Shown here one piece after another: positions 1 to 9,580 of a DNA stretch of 64,000 nucleotides. The notes beneath the pieces were generated by a model, which did not search any database, was not told where the DNA came from, and saw only the letters and a list, made by a program, of their open reading frames with translations. The position numbers were made by a program, and so were the translations under genes. Source of the stretch: Stemphylium vesicarium (taxonomy: Eukaryota; Ascomycota; Dothideomycetes; Pleosporales; Pleosporaceae); the NCBI GenBank assembly GCA_004380135.1, contig QXCR01000133.1, positions 1-64,000 on the forward strand, given 5' to 3'. The stretch's first letter is position 1, and the number at the start of each line of letters is the position of its first letter.

Positions 1-26
1 ATCGTACGGGTAGGGTCTTGCTAACT

Positions 27-297
27 TGTAACACTAACAAGTAGCCGTTCTCAATTCCAACTCGTCACGTACAAGAAGGAAGAGTAAGGTAAGAGTGACC
101 TTTCTTATAATGTTATGGGCGGAAAGAGGCCTGCTAACGAGTATGCATTTGCTCCTATGTACAGAATAAGAAAGGTAGAGAAAAGAAGTGTAGGTGTCCT
201 CCTTCGTACGGTACTTATCCTTTGCGCTACCTCTACGCTAGCGTTCCGCGCTAGCCTAAAGTAAGAAGGTAGCAGTACTTAGGCGTAGCCCTTTACA
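27..297 (-). repeat. LTR-like relic at window start
   Basis: The stretch begins TGTAA and ends in a block (about 281-297, aggcgtagccctttaca) that closely matches the end of the solo LTR at 2412-2633 (aggcgtagccccttaca). Read on the minus strand it therefore starts like the same LTR family. I found no matching target-site duplication, so the left boundary is a guess and the copy may be truncated or nested. Confidence 0.35.
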
Positions 298-393
298 CTG
301 TGGGTGGTCTCACTTAGTGGTGATTTACGTTAGCATTAAATAGAGTTAGTTTATTTCTTTTTCTTTTTCCAAAGAAAAATAATAGTTCATATA

Positions 394-459
394 ACGTACC
401 TCACGGGCTCGTGGATCACCCAGGCTCGTGGATCACTTTTGCCAAGCCCCCACCAAAAC
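394..459 (+). repeat. Left terminal inverted repeat of the transposon
   Basis: Starts acgtacctcacgggctcgtg and contains a direct repeat, ctcgtggatcac, twice (about 408-419 and 425-436) separated by five bases. Such repeated subterminal boxes are possible transposase-binding sites. It pairs with 2190-2255 in inverted orientation. Confidence 0.85.
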
Positions 460-2189
460 CACCCCATTCTAGCGCAAAATAGCCCACTTTGGCCCTATAT
501 AGTATAAAGTAAGATATAATATTATTTAGAGTCTACTTCTACTACCTTCTAGCAGGTATGCGTATTATGCCTAGTCTCTTTACACTATATATACTATTAT
601 TAAGATAGTTTACCTACTTTAGCGCGCACCTGCCTCTTTAGCTTCTTCCTATTACTACGCGCTCTAAAGTCCTTAAGAGTAGCTAAATAAGCCCTATTCT
701 TAACTATTAAGGTCTTCTCTACTTAAACCTATTTTCTTTTATATAATCTATATTACGTAGTAGCCTTATTTACTACTTAAAGCTCTATAATCTCCTTTTA
801 CGCTAATACTAACTTATACGTAATAATTACTACTTCTTTTAAGACCTTCTTAAAAGCCTCTATTATAGATATTAGTAAGCTATTTATATACTTCTAAATT
901 TTTACCTTTATAAGCGTTAATTATAATCTTAATTTAAGAGTATTACTTAGAGTTTATAACTACTAGAACTTATTACTAGGGAGTAGTAGTAATAGAGTAT
1001 ATAACTAAATATTAAGCGCTATTATAATCTACTCTAAGTTAAATAAGATTAATTTAACGCTTTAAAACCTTTCTTAGATATTACTAGAAGTAATTACTAT
1101 ATTATAAGTGCGTATAAAGTATAGTAAGAACTTAAGCTTTATAATATAGATAATCTAATTATATATAAGATTCTTAACTTAGTAACTATATACTATCTTT
1201 AAAAGTAAGAAATATCTTATATTAAGAGACTATAAGAGGTATAATAAGTATAGAAGTATATAGATAGTAATAATCTTATTTTTCTTATAGTATTTTTAGA
1301 AAGTAAGTAAGTTATAGCTCTTATAGCTATTAATTATAAATAGTTAGTATCTACTAACTACTCTCTTTTTTATATACTTATTAAAGTGCTTTAATTACTA
1401 TAAGCTAAGCTTATTTATTATCTAGCTATTTTTAGATACTATAATAATCTAATTATAAGGTAGATCTCTCTTCTTATACTAAGTAGAGAGGTAATAGTAG
1501 CTTTTAAAGATAATAAAGAGTAGAATAGCTTATTTTATTATATTAATACCTTAGATAATTATTATCTACTCTCTATTACTTTACTATACTACTTTTAGCT
1601 ATCTTAATCTCTCTAAAGCTATAATAATTAAACTAGTAGATATCTAGCCTATTATAAAGCTAGCTTTATTAAAGTTAAATATATCTTTATCTAGAATACT
1701 ATACTTAGCTTTAATATTAGCTACTAGGCTAAACTAGCCTTATATAATCTTAGAATTCTCGTAGAGGGCTCTCTTATAGTTATATTTATAATTAAACTTT
1801 ATTATAAGCTTAGAGCGGCCTTTAATAAATATACTAGGCTAGTTTAAGCTAACTTAGCCTATATTATGCTCTACGCGTAAAGAATTAGCTATATTAGCTA
1901 TAGCTATAAGCCTAGAGGGAAATCCTTAGGTAACTAGCTTAAGTATATACTTAATAACTACGCCCTCCTTATTCTTAGTTAGATTCTTTAATTTAGGCTA
2001 ATAATCTACTTATAAAGTCTATCTTACGCGTTAGTAGCTTAGTATTAATTAAGTAATATTATAGATAGCTATAGCGCATTACTAAGAGAGTATTATATCT
2101 TATTTAAGAGTCTAAAGAGTAGTCTATATCTAATATTTATTAGAAAGTTTTATTTAGCGTTATTATTAAGGCATTATATAAGAAGGTAG

Positions 2190-2255
2190 AGTTTAGTAGG
2201 GGCTTAGTAAAAGTGATCCACGAGCCTGGGTGATCTACGAGCCCGTGAGGTACGT
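2190..2255 (-). repeat. Right terminal inverted repeat of the transposon
   Basis: Reverse complement of the left end with one G-to-A change in the first 45 bp and further C-to-T type changes deeper in. It ends in ...gaggtacgt next to TA. The right arm carries more transitions than the left. Confidence 0.85.
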
Positions 2256-2411
2256 TAACTTTATTTTAGTTATCAATGTTATCTTTTATAATATAAAGTT
2301 TCTATTAACTTAGAATAGCTATGCTTTAAGCTTATTATAGTTACTATAATATATAATAAGTAAGTATAATTAGAAAATCAATATAATTACTTAGAGTTTT
2401 TACAAATTAAA

Positions 2412-2633
2412 TGTAATGGGCTAGAGCCCTTGCCCTCTTGTCCTCGTCTACTACCTCGGTGTTTCTTCTGCCAGCTCCGACTGCCGATCTGCCGATCGTA
2501 ATATTGTTTCTCCGCCCACACATATAGATAGCCACGTAGCCTAGAAGCCTAGCTCGCTATCGAATACAATCTTGTTATACCAAGGTGAATGCTCCTTGAG
2601 CGTTGCTACTAGCCCTAGGCGTAGCCCCTTACA
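2412..2633 (-). repeat. Solo LTR with 5-bp target duplication
   Basis: A 222-bp unit starts TGTAATGGG and ends CCCCTTACA, the TG...CA ends of an LTR. It is flanked by the identical 5-bp direct repeat TTAAA at 2407-2411 and 2634-2638. No internal retrotransposon region is attached, so this is a solo LTR left by recombination between two LTRs. Orientation is assigned from the TGTAAGGGGC end on the minus strand and could be the other way round. It is less mutated than the DNA transposon beside it. Confidence 0.75.
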
Positions 2634-2935
2634 TTAAATACTAAATCTTAGATTTTAAAGTTATATATAGTAATTATAAAAGTTCCTTATCTAGTAGCTT
2701 TATACTAATATAATAGTTATTATAGCTTCTAATAATAGTAGAGTATAATATCTAGTAATAATTATAATAGTTATAATTACTTCTAGCAATAGTCGTAGTA
2801 GTCGTAATTACTTCTAGTAATAGTCTTTAGCGTAGTAATTAGTTATATAACTACTAATAGTTATCGTTCTATAGGATCGCTATCCTGGTCTTTACTTGTG
2901 CGGCATGGTCGTAAGCGTTTTGACTCCGGGTCGTA
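2634..2935. other. AT-rich repeat-derived spacer
   Basis: Low-complexity AT-rich sequence with repeated units such as aattacttctagtaatag (about 2780-2825). It contains no gene and is probably RIP-mutated repeat remains. Confidence 0.5.
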
Positions 2936-3149
2936 ACACGGGCTGAACGCCCTTCAGTAGAGCACTTCAACGTAATCTTATTAGACACGTCTAATAGACG
3001 CTCAGATCACCTTAGACCAAAACTATCCAATAGTTAGATAAACACTAGCGTAGATAGACTAGTATCTCCTCATCGAATATAACCACTATATATCTGGCCT
3101 TGCTATCGGCTATCTACTCCTTGAGTGCTCCTAGAGCTAGCCCCTTACA
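2936..3149 (-). repeat. Second LTR-like relic
   Basis: The end at about 3108-3149 (ctactccttgagtgctcctagag..., then agccccttaca) resembles the corresponding end of the solo LTR (gctccttgagcgttgctact..., then agccccttaca). Only that end is secure. The other boundary near 2936 is a guess and no target duplication was found. Confidence 0.35.
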
Positions 3150-3947
3150 ACCCCAACCCCAACCCAGGCCGGTATACCCCCAACCTAACCCCGGCTCTAG
3201 TCTTTGCAGCCCATAACCTAACCCCAACCTAGCCCGCGGTTGCCCCAACCCATTTGCCAGCCTAGTCCTGACATTAATACCATAGCGGCTACCTCTATGC
3301 GCTTACGACTTATTACCTAAATCTTAGTCCTATGTGCCATTATTAGCCTAAAAGAGACATAAAATACCCACCTCTCTAGCCGGGCGCGCAGTCTCCTAAC
3401 CGCATAAACCCTAGTTGACAACGGTTCTGTGAAAGGATCTAGCCGCAATAGGGTAGTCCCTGGACCGTGAATAAAATTATACGGGCCGTTCCGGTCATAG
3501 TCTCTGAAAATTGTTAAGTATGCCGAGCTCATAGCGAACTATACCAATTCGATTGCAGCCGCTCCGAAATGCGGCTTCACTTCTGAAGGCGGGAAGGTCG
3601 CGGAGAAGAAAATACCAACAAGGGCTTAGACTGTTCTTTTTTACACGAGCAACTGACCGGTGTTATCGCCATTTTGCCCTGAACAGCAAGCGCTGGACTA
3701 CATGCGGAAAGTAAGGCCTTGGAAAGATGGTGCGTAGCGGTGAGGCAACACTCGCTGGCTGCGGCAGCACTTCGGAGAGCATGGGGATTGCGTAAAAAAC
3801 TCTGTTCACTGTGAGGTCTACTGTTCTGAGTGCTAGTACGCCGCGGTATAAAGGCGTCTAACCTCTCACTCTACTACGACCAAGTTTCCCGTTGCTCGTG
3901 TCCTTGTCATACATCTTACAGGTTTCAAACTTGCAGTAGAAGAAAAC
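3150..3947. other. Intergenic, C-rich tract then promoter of first gene
   Basis: 3150-3265 is rich in CCCCAACC and CCTAACCCC words without regular periodicity. After about 3300 base composition becomes normal, marking the edge of the RIP-affected block. I see no convincing gene. The last few hundred bases must hold the promoter of the gene starting at 3948. Confidence 0.4.
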
Positions 3948-4625
3948 ATGAAGCCCCTCTCATTTATCACCCCAGCTTGCCTCTTAGGGATAGCTGCATC
4001 AGTCGACATGTCTCGATACTCCACGGAGTCTGGGGTTGACGTGGGATTCAAAGCTTTTCTCAAAGAGTACGTGATCCCACAATTCTCGCGCAAGTCACCA
4101 GACCGACCGGAACACTGATTGAAGATTCATCAGACTATATGCATCTGCCGAGGACCCATCTGCTACGAACAAATTTACAGATTTCTTCACGACCGACGGT
4201 CAGCTCATTGTTCTCGCCAACACAGCCACCGGCGCCGATCAGATTGTTGCGTTGAAGCAGGAGTTGCTTCCTTCAGCAGGCAACAAGCACTGGAACCACC
4301 TGCCCAACGTCACCACCGTAGCTTCAGAGACGAGCGCAAAGAAGACCTATCAGGTGCTCGGTGTTATTGAGACAACCTTTGACGGTGGCAACTGTTCTCA
4401 GGCATAGTAGGTTTCAATCTCAGTAGCTACAATGTGGTACTGTGGTAATTCTCTATGAATTGACGCTGATAGTGGAACCCCTATAGCTACTCGAGCCGCT
4501 TCACTGTTACCAAGGACGCTAGCGGTTCGCCACAGCTCACACCACATGCTGGAACCCTAGTCGCTTACGACGATTTTGTCGTAAACCCATCGAGCTCGCC
4601 GACCGACATTGCCTGTAGAGCTTAG
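3948..4625 (+). CDS. Small secreted SnoaL/NTF2-like protein
   Basis: I deduce three exons: 3948-4066, 4125-4406 and 4487-4625, giving 179 residues. Intron 1 (58 bp) has GTACGT, a CTGAT branch and AAG; intron 2 (80 bp) has GTAGGT and TAG. Both junctions keep phase, and read without splicing the gene looks frameshifted. The N-terminus (MKPLSFITPACLLGIAAS) is a typical signal peptide. The middle (FIRLYASAEDPSAT, then KFTDFFTTDGQLIVL) resembles the cone-shaped alpha+beta SnoaL/NTF2-like fold, so a secreted small-molecule-binding or enzyme-like protein is possible. Substrate is unknown. Only two cysteines are present (in GNCSQA and near the C-terminus), so it is not a cysteine-rich effector. It sits at the edge of the RIP-mutated repeats. 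The family call rests on general pattern only. Confidence 0.72.
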
Positions 4626-5617
4626 TACGATATTCAAGGAGAACGTTGAAATCTGTACGTCTATAGCATAGATGATATGCTAGTGAAACCGAATCGAACC
4701 ATGTATCGCCTCTTGAAGAGATAGAATCATAGCGATATTGTTGCGCCCTGCAGAAGTCTTCTGCAGCTATATTTCGTACCTATAACTTCATTTATCTACT
4801 TGCACCATCTGCTGTTAATTTTCAGATCGAATACTAGTTCAATGATGTGCATCCTGTATTTTTTTTCACTAGCTCTCTGATATCCCTCGCGGGAATTGCA
4901 TCGTCATGTAGTATCGAATGACGATTTGGACTGCTTGTGAAGATTATTGTGCATTTCCGAATGCGTGTGCGTATGCGTATCGCACGTTATGTAGACTACT
5001 GAGAACGTGAACACACGTGGGCTCGGGGAGTTTCATGAAACCGAAGAATATTTTCTGGGCTGTTGACCCGAGTATGACGAGTCGGGACTAGTACGGTACG
5101 CCCGTTGCGCACGGAGAGTACCTTGCGTGTGCGTGTGCGTGTGCGTATGCGTATTGCCCCACCTTAGCGGATGGTAACATTGCGATGCCCCCCAGAACAC
5201 GACCATAGGACATCAGCGTCTCTAACGTAAATAGAACGCAAATCGATAGTATTTCTAAACGCGAAAAAGTTTCCGAGTGTTTTGATTGTGCTTGTCACTG
5301 AGAGTTATATTGAGTAAAGAGATGAGTACCTGAAGTGGCGTTGAAATCAAGAAAAGCACGCAGTTGTTAGAGACGGAAGACGTCATCACTGCATAATTTA
5401 AGTATGTGACTGAGTGTGTCTGAATTTCCGAGTCTTCATAAACACGATCGCAAAGCCGTCCCACGAGTTTCTTTACAATGCTCCACCGTGTTTACACTCA
5501 CCCAAAAGATATCGTTGAGTCAACAGCCCAACAATAACAAGTCTCTGTTATCCACTACAGGCTCTATCCGCAACTTCGCCACTTCGGATCTGTAACACTA
5601 TATTTGGTGTCTCCTAG
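4626..5617. other. Intergenic
   Basis: No supported gene. It holds two related TGCGTG-type microsatellites (4961-4980 and 5124-5154) and the shared 3' regions of the convergent genes on either side. A 69-codon minus-strand frame at 5255-5464 has no recognisable features. Confidence 0.5.
5124..5154. repeat. TGCGTG/TGCGTA microsatellite
   Basis: Five hexamer units of tgcgtg and tgcgta run in tandem. A shorter copy of the same motif (atgcgtgtgcgtatgcgtat) lies at 4961-4980, about 145 bp upstream. Confidence 0.8.
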
Positions 5618-6655
5618 CTAACAATTGTCGGCAAAGTCTTCCAAAGCGCTGTGGGTGGCGTAGAAAGCTCCCTTCGGCCGGTAATTTTCATCGAACATGA
5701 GTGGCTTTGCGCCCGGCAGCCAAGTGTAAGAGTGCCTATCGGTGAAGCCCCAGAAGTTTATATCGGTCATCCCTGCTTCCAAGGCCTCTCTGATGACAGC
5801 GCCATAGATTTGCGTCTGGAGGGTGCTGTTGAGTGTGTGGACATCCATTTCTGCAATTTCAACTTGCAGCCCAAGCGCCTTGTAAGAATGCACAATCTCG
5901 GTGAGCACACCAGGTGTGGGGGCGATCTCAGTAATGTGCATTTGAAGAGCGACTCCATCGATTGGAGATCCATTGGCGACAAGGCCAGACACCAAGCTGT
6001 ACAGTTCTTGACGTTTGACCGGAATAGACTCTACAAGCGCTTCGTTGATGTACAATTTGGCGTTAGGAGATACTGCCCGCGCAATACGAAAGGCATCGTC
6101 GATGTAGCCCGGGCCAAGCCTTTTGTAGAAGTCGTTATTAGCCAAGCCACCACCCATTGTTAGAAACGGCTCTGTCACAACATCCCAACGGTCGATTCTT
6201 CCTTCGTACCGGTGCAAGATGGCCTCGAAGTGAGTCGTCATTGCAGCTCGGAATACAATGGGATTGGTGATGTTGAGAACATAGCCTGGGTTGCAGCAGT
6301 TGGAGATAAGTCCATGTCCTTTAACGAGCATGTCGTGATTTTCGGCAAATTGAACAAGGCGATCGATCGGTTCCCAATTGTAGTGGCCTTCAGTGGGGTG
6401 TATGAAGTCCCATTTCATCTCATTCTCGGGGTGTAGGCTGTTAAATTGCAGAGCAAGGACAGCCGCAAACACAGGATCTTTAAGGTAGCTAGGATTGATA
6501 GCTCCAGATCCGATGGTGATGTTCTTCTTATGCGCTTCCTCTCTCAACGATGTAGTGCCGGTAAGGGGAACTACGGTGGTCGCTTCGGTGGCGGTGCAAA
6601 TCGAAAAGACAAGTGCAGTGGCACTCAAGGCCGTAATAGTTTTGATAGCTAGCAT
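5618..6655 (-). CDS. Secreted GH10 endo-1,4-beta-xylanase, divergent
   Basis: A single exon encodes 345 residues with a signal peptide over about residues 1-25. It is a glycoside hydrolase family 10 TIM barrel that would cleave xylan outside the cell. Family landmarks are HPENEMKW (75-82), WDVVTE (157-162, acid/base Glu162), QMH (238-240), EIAEMD (266-271, nucleophile Glu269) and FWGFTDRHSYTW (301-312). Both catalytic glutamates are therefore present. Two normally strong motifs are altered. The Asn before the acid/base Glu (WDVVNE in most members) is Thr161. The usual GHTLVWHSQ loop reads GHGLISNCC (113-121), losing the Trp and His that line the substrate cleft. No carbohydrate-binding module is attached. 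The family is clear; activity on xylan is not. Confidence 0.9.
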   Translation of the reverse strand: MLAIKTITALSATALVFSICTATEATTVVPLTGTTSLREEAHKKNITIGSGAINPSYLKDPVFAAVLALQFNSLHPENEMKWDFIHPTEGHYNWEPIDRLVQFAENHDMLVKGHGLISNCCNPGYVLNITNPIVFRAAMTTHFEAILHRYEGRIDRWDVVTEPFLTMGGGLANNDFYKRLGPGYIDDAFRIARAVSPNAKLYINEALVESIPVKRQELYSLVSGLVANGSPIDGVALQMHITEIAPTPGVLTEIVHSYKALGLQVEIAEMDVHTLNSTLQTQIYGAVIREALEAGMTDINFWGFTDRHSYTWLPGAKPLMFDENYRPKGAFYATHSALEDFADNC

Positions 6656-8024
6656 GTTGCTTTTGGATGTTTGATTTGTATGCGAGGGTGGTTGTTTGTG
6701 GCTCTTGTGCTGGGGCGCTTCGTGACTGCTTCGTGACTTTATAGTGATGGAAAGCCCCTAGCCGCGTAATGGACATTCTGGAACCCGACAGATGCATAGC
6801 TTAAGAAATGACACGACAACATGGTCCTAGAACGCGTCTATACCGCTCGGGCTGCGACTGTGAATGAGATGCTGGAGGTTAGAAGCGGTAATAGTTGCGA
6901 AGGTCTAGCGCAGTAGTGCACAGCCACTAAGTGGGACAACTTGGTTCGAAAACGCAGAATCTTAGTTAGACGTCCAGTAAGTTTGGTAGAACCGATGCGC
7001 ACCGCGCAAGCGTCCCAAAACATATTCGCCTACTAATACTTGATAGCAAAAAGCAATACGCTGTGGTTGAAGACGGGTAGGAAAAGCTGGAGGTAAAAAA
7101 ACAAAAAAAGAACAAAAAAAAGAACAAGAAACCTCGTGAGTATAAGGCGCCATGGGAGAAATTATGACGGCTCGAAGAACTAGACTCTTGTTACGACCTG
7201 TGTGATGAGATCTCGCCTTGCAATCGCCACCATGTTCAGGCTATTCGCGACTATAAAGAATCTTTTTCTTTGTCTTAGAATATAGGATTCTGGAATATTA
7301 ACGGGCGACTACTCCTGAAGGTAGCGTTTGTGCAGTCATGCATCGTTTCTGAGAATCTTCTCATGGAACTTCGGCAGTCCGAGGACCCTGTTCTGGAGCT
7401 TATCAAGATCCCCAGACAATACTAAGAGTACGTGATCTAACGACACTAGATGAGCATCACAAGCGGAACGAGACGATTAATTGAAAAAGTTGCTCTGAGA
7501 CTATGATGTAGTTGTCAACTCTCAATAAAGCTTAAAGCCTACAGCTCGTAAAGTTCCATATCACCCTGTGCAAATTCGAAATTATGCCTCTTTTCTTCTG
7601 GGTCCGAACCCTAATAAACACGGAGAAAGCAGCAGTAAGGTGAATGACAATAAAGAGACCTCTTCATGACACATGATCACACATGTCGTGTTATCCGCCG
7701 CTACAGTGGAGAATTCAGGGCTTGTCTAACTTCAAGCGCGCCTGTCGTTCAAGTGGGCAAAATCTGTTGCTCGAGCATAGGTCCAGATTGTGACTGTTTG
7801 GGGCACACGGTGAAACTCAATAGCCACCTCTAAGATTCTTCTACCGCCACACTACGCCTCTCAATCAATGATATCGCGATGAAATGATTTGAAAGCTTGT
7901 CATTTATTTACAGCTCTAACGCCTTCTACCATACTACTCCTTGCAGTTCCCAAGGATGCTGCTTTAACAGCAAAGGTCAGGGGTTTACACTGAAACCTCC
8001 ATATGCCGAGGACTAACATCCTGT
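6656..8024. other. Intergenic
   Basis: About 1.4 kb without a supported gene. It includes the xylanase promoter, an A-rich tract of aaaaaacaaaaaaagaacaa type (about 7097-7130) and the 3' flank of the EthD gene. No frame exceeds about 63 codons. Confidence 0.5.
6737..6743 (-). promoter_or_regulatory. Putative TATA box of the GH10 gene
   Basis: TATAAAG on the minus strand lies about 85 bp upstream of the xylanase start codon. Just next to it a cttcgtgact word is tandemly repeated (about 6718-6740). A CTGGGG word at 6710-6715 fits the loose SYGGRG consensus of the carbon repressor CreA, but a single such hit is weak evidence. Confidence 0.45.
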
Positions 8025-8342
8025 CTATTGTAGCTTGTCGCCCATCAAAAATACAGCCTGCTTATTGCTGAAGTTTGCAATATCCTCCATGATTTCTTTT
8101 GCTTCTGGCCCCGCGAAAGCAGTTTTGATGTGTTCGTGGCTCTCCCATTCCACCGTAGAACCGAATGCGTAGAGCGGAGGTGTGCCGTCGATGCCGTTAG
8201 AGAATTTGGTTGCGAACCATCCTTTGACGCCGTATTGGGCCCAGCGCTCTTGGATGAGGGGCATGTGATGCTTCACATAGTAGTCGATGTCGTATTTCGC
8301 GTCGGGTTCGTTGGGGAAGAGGACAGTGATGGTTGCGGTCAT
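8025..8342 (-). CDS. EthD-domain protein
   Basis: One exon of 105 residues covers a complete EthD domain, a ferredoxin-like dimeric alpha+beta barrel fold. The N-terminal strand (TATITVLFPN), the YDIDYYVKHHMPLIQERW helix region with its typical HxxL/HMPL segment, and the C-terminal FLMGDKLQ end are all visible. Members take part in breakdown of ethers or in polyketide-type cyclisation and decarboxylation, but single-domain fungal copies are mostly uncharacterised. No signal peptide is seen, so it is probably cytosolic. The start codon lies 453 bp from the divergently transcribed Hsp31-like gene, so the two may share a promoter region. Confidence 0.85.
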   Translation of the reverse strand: MTATITVLFPNEPDAKYDIDYYVKHHMPLIQERWAQYGVKGWFATKFSNGIDGTPPLYAFGSTVEWESHEHIKTAFAGPEAKEIMEDIANFSNKQAVFLMGDKLQ

Positions 8343-8795
8343 TGTGGGCGATTGATAGGAGGTTGCGTTGAATGTGAATGCTTGAAAGAAGCTTGTGGTT
8401 TCTGAAAGAGAAGACCGAAGTCAGGAAGTGGTTGTCCCCTTTCTTGTCAAGCATACACGGCTTTATAGTCGACCGTGAGTCGAATCGGACCGTTGTTCTT
8501 TGATGATTTGCAAGACATGCGTTGTACTCAGTTCGCCCTTTAAAGACTCCGATACTGCGATAATGTGGGTATCTCAATTCTATTTCCACATCGCGTAGCT
8601 CTCGGCGCCGATAGTTGCATAATCTTTCCACCAGGGAATACCTGTACTCCTAAGAAGCAATCGGTGTCCGAAGCTTTTCGGGATCGAACAGCGTCGGAAA
8701 CTTCGCTATGCAACGCAGCTTGCAAACGTATATTATAGTTACTTTCTCTCAACAATTCTTGTTAGAATCTACTGTTAGTATATCATTTGCCAAGC
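8343..8795. promoter_or_regulatory. Divergent promoter between EthD and Hsp31-like genes
   Basis: 453 bp separates two head-to-head start codons. No specific binding motif is claimed. Joint regulation, for example by electrophile or oxidative stress, is inferred only from the layout and the Hsp31-like neighbour. Confidence 0.4.
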
Positions 8796-9580
8796 ATGTC
8801 TGCTCGCGCCAAACTTCTCGTTGTCCTTACTTCCCAGGACATTCTTCCGACTCGGGAGGACACCAAGACTGGTTGGTATCTACCAGAGCTTGTTCATCCT
8901 TACAATGTTCTGGAGCCACACGTGGAGATGGTTTTTGCTTCCCCAAAAGGTGGCGAGGCCCCGATCGATCCTTATTCAATTGAGGAATCCAAGACGGACG
9001 AAGCATGCACGCGCTTCTTGAAGGAAAACGAATCTGTGTGGAAAGAAACCAAGCGCCTCGAAACCATGCTTGACAGGGTTGAAGAATTTGTCGGTATCTT
9101 CTTCGTTGGCGGCCACGGTCGTAAGTCATCATGTCCTGCGCTTGATGCGCGAACCGGAGCACGAACTCGAGTAGCTTACTTTTATCTATAGCAATGTTTG
9201 ACTTGGCCACCGACAGCACTTCCCGTTTGCTTGTTCAGAAGTTCTACGAGTCCGACAAGATTGTCTCAGCCGTCTGCCATGGACCAGCAGCCCTCGTCAA
9301 CGTCAAGCTTTCGGACGGGACGTACCTGGTCAAAGGCCAACGAGTCACAGGGTTTTCGAACGCAGAGGAGGATGCTTACAATTTCACAGATGCGATGCCA
9401 TTCTTGTTGGAGGATGAGCTGAAAAGCCACGGGGGCATGTACAAAAAGGCCGACCAACTTTTTGGCGCGAAGGTCGTTATTAGTGGGAAGCATGGAAATT
9501 TGGTGACCGGTCAGAACCCACCGAGTGCTACTGTAATTGGGGAGTCCTTGCTAGACGTGATTCAGAAACAGCGTGGCTGA
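8796..9580 (+). CDS. Hsp31/DJ-1 family glyoxalase III-like protein
   Basis: Two exons (8796-9120, 9192-9580) around a 71-bp GTAAGT..TAG intron encode 237 residues, the same length as yeast Hsp31. The first in-frame ATG is at 8796; the upstream TTG codon is not a likely start. DJ-1/PfpI landmarks are TGWYLPE (25-31) with Glu31, GGHG before the splice site, and AVCHG (135-139) with nucleophile Cys137 and His138. These correspond to the Hsp31 triad Cys-His-Glu. Members convert methylglyoxal to lactate without glutathione and act as stress chaperones or deglycases. Expected location is cytosol. The enzyme family is secure; the precise activity is inferred from the triad. Confidence 0.9.

Larger units (their letters stand above)
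394..2255. mobile_element. Fot1/pogo-like DNA transposon, RIP-degraded
   Basis: The element is 1862 bp, bounded by inverted repeats and flanked by TA on both sides (392-393 and 2256-2257), the target duplication expected for Tc1/mariner-pogo insertions. The two ends match for about 65 bp and nearly all differences are C/T or G/A transitions. The interior from about 480 to 2190 is extremely AT-rich, full of TA dinucleotides and stop codons, and keeps no usable transposase frame. That is the signature of repeat-induced point mutation. Size and inverted-repeat length fit fungal Fot1-type elements; the family assignment is inferred from structure because the transposase is unreadable. Confidence 0.82.

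Noticed and set aside
2900..2940. tRNA-like 3' end (gttttgactccgggtcgtaaca)
   Set aside because: Looks like a T-arm and acceptor end, but no D-arm, anticodon stem or matching 5' acceptor strand could be found upstream. It may instead be a primer-binding region of an LTR element, which I could not establish.
3150..3265. Telomere-like CCCTAA or CCCCAACC tract
   Set aside because: The words are irregular, with no tandem TTAGGG periodicity, and normal genes lie on the right. It is probably repeat-derived C-rich sequence.
4067..4124. Frameshift pseudogene reading of the first secreted gene
   Set aside because: A canonical 58-bp intron (GTACGT, CTGAT, AAG) restores the frame exactly, so decay is not needed.
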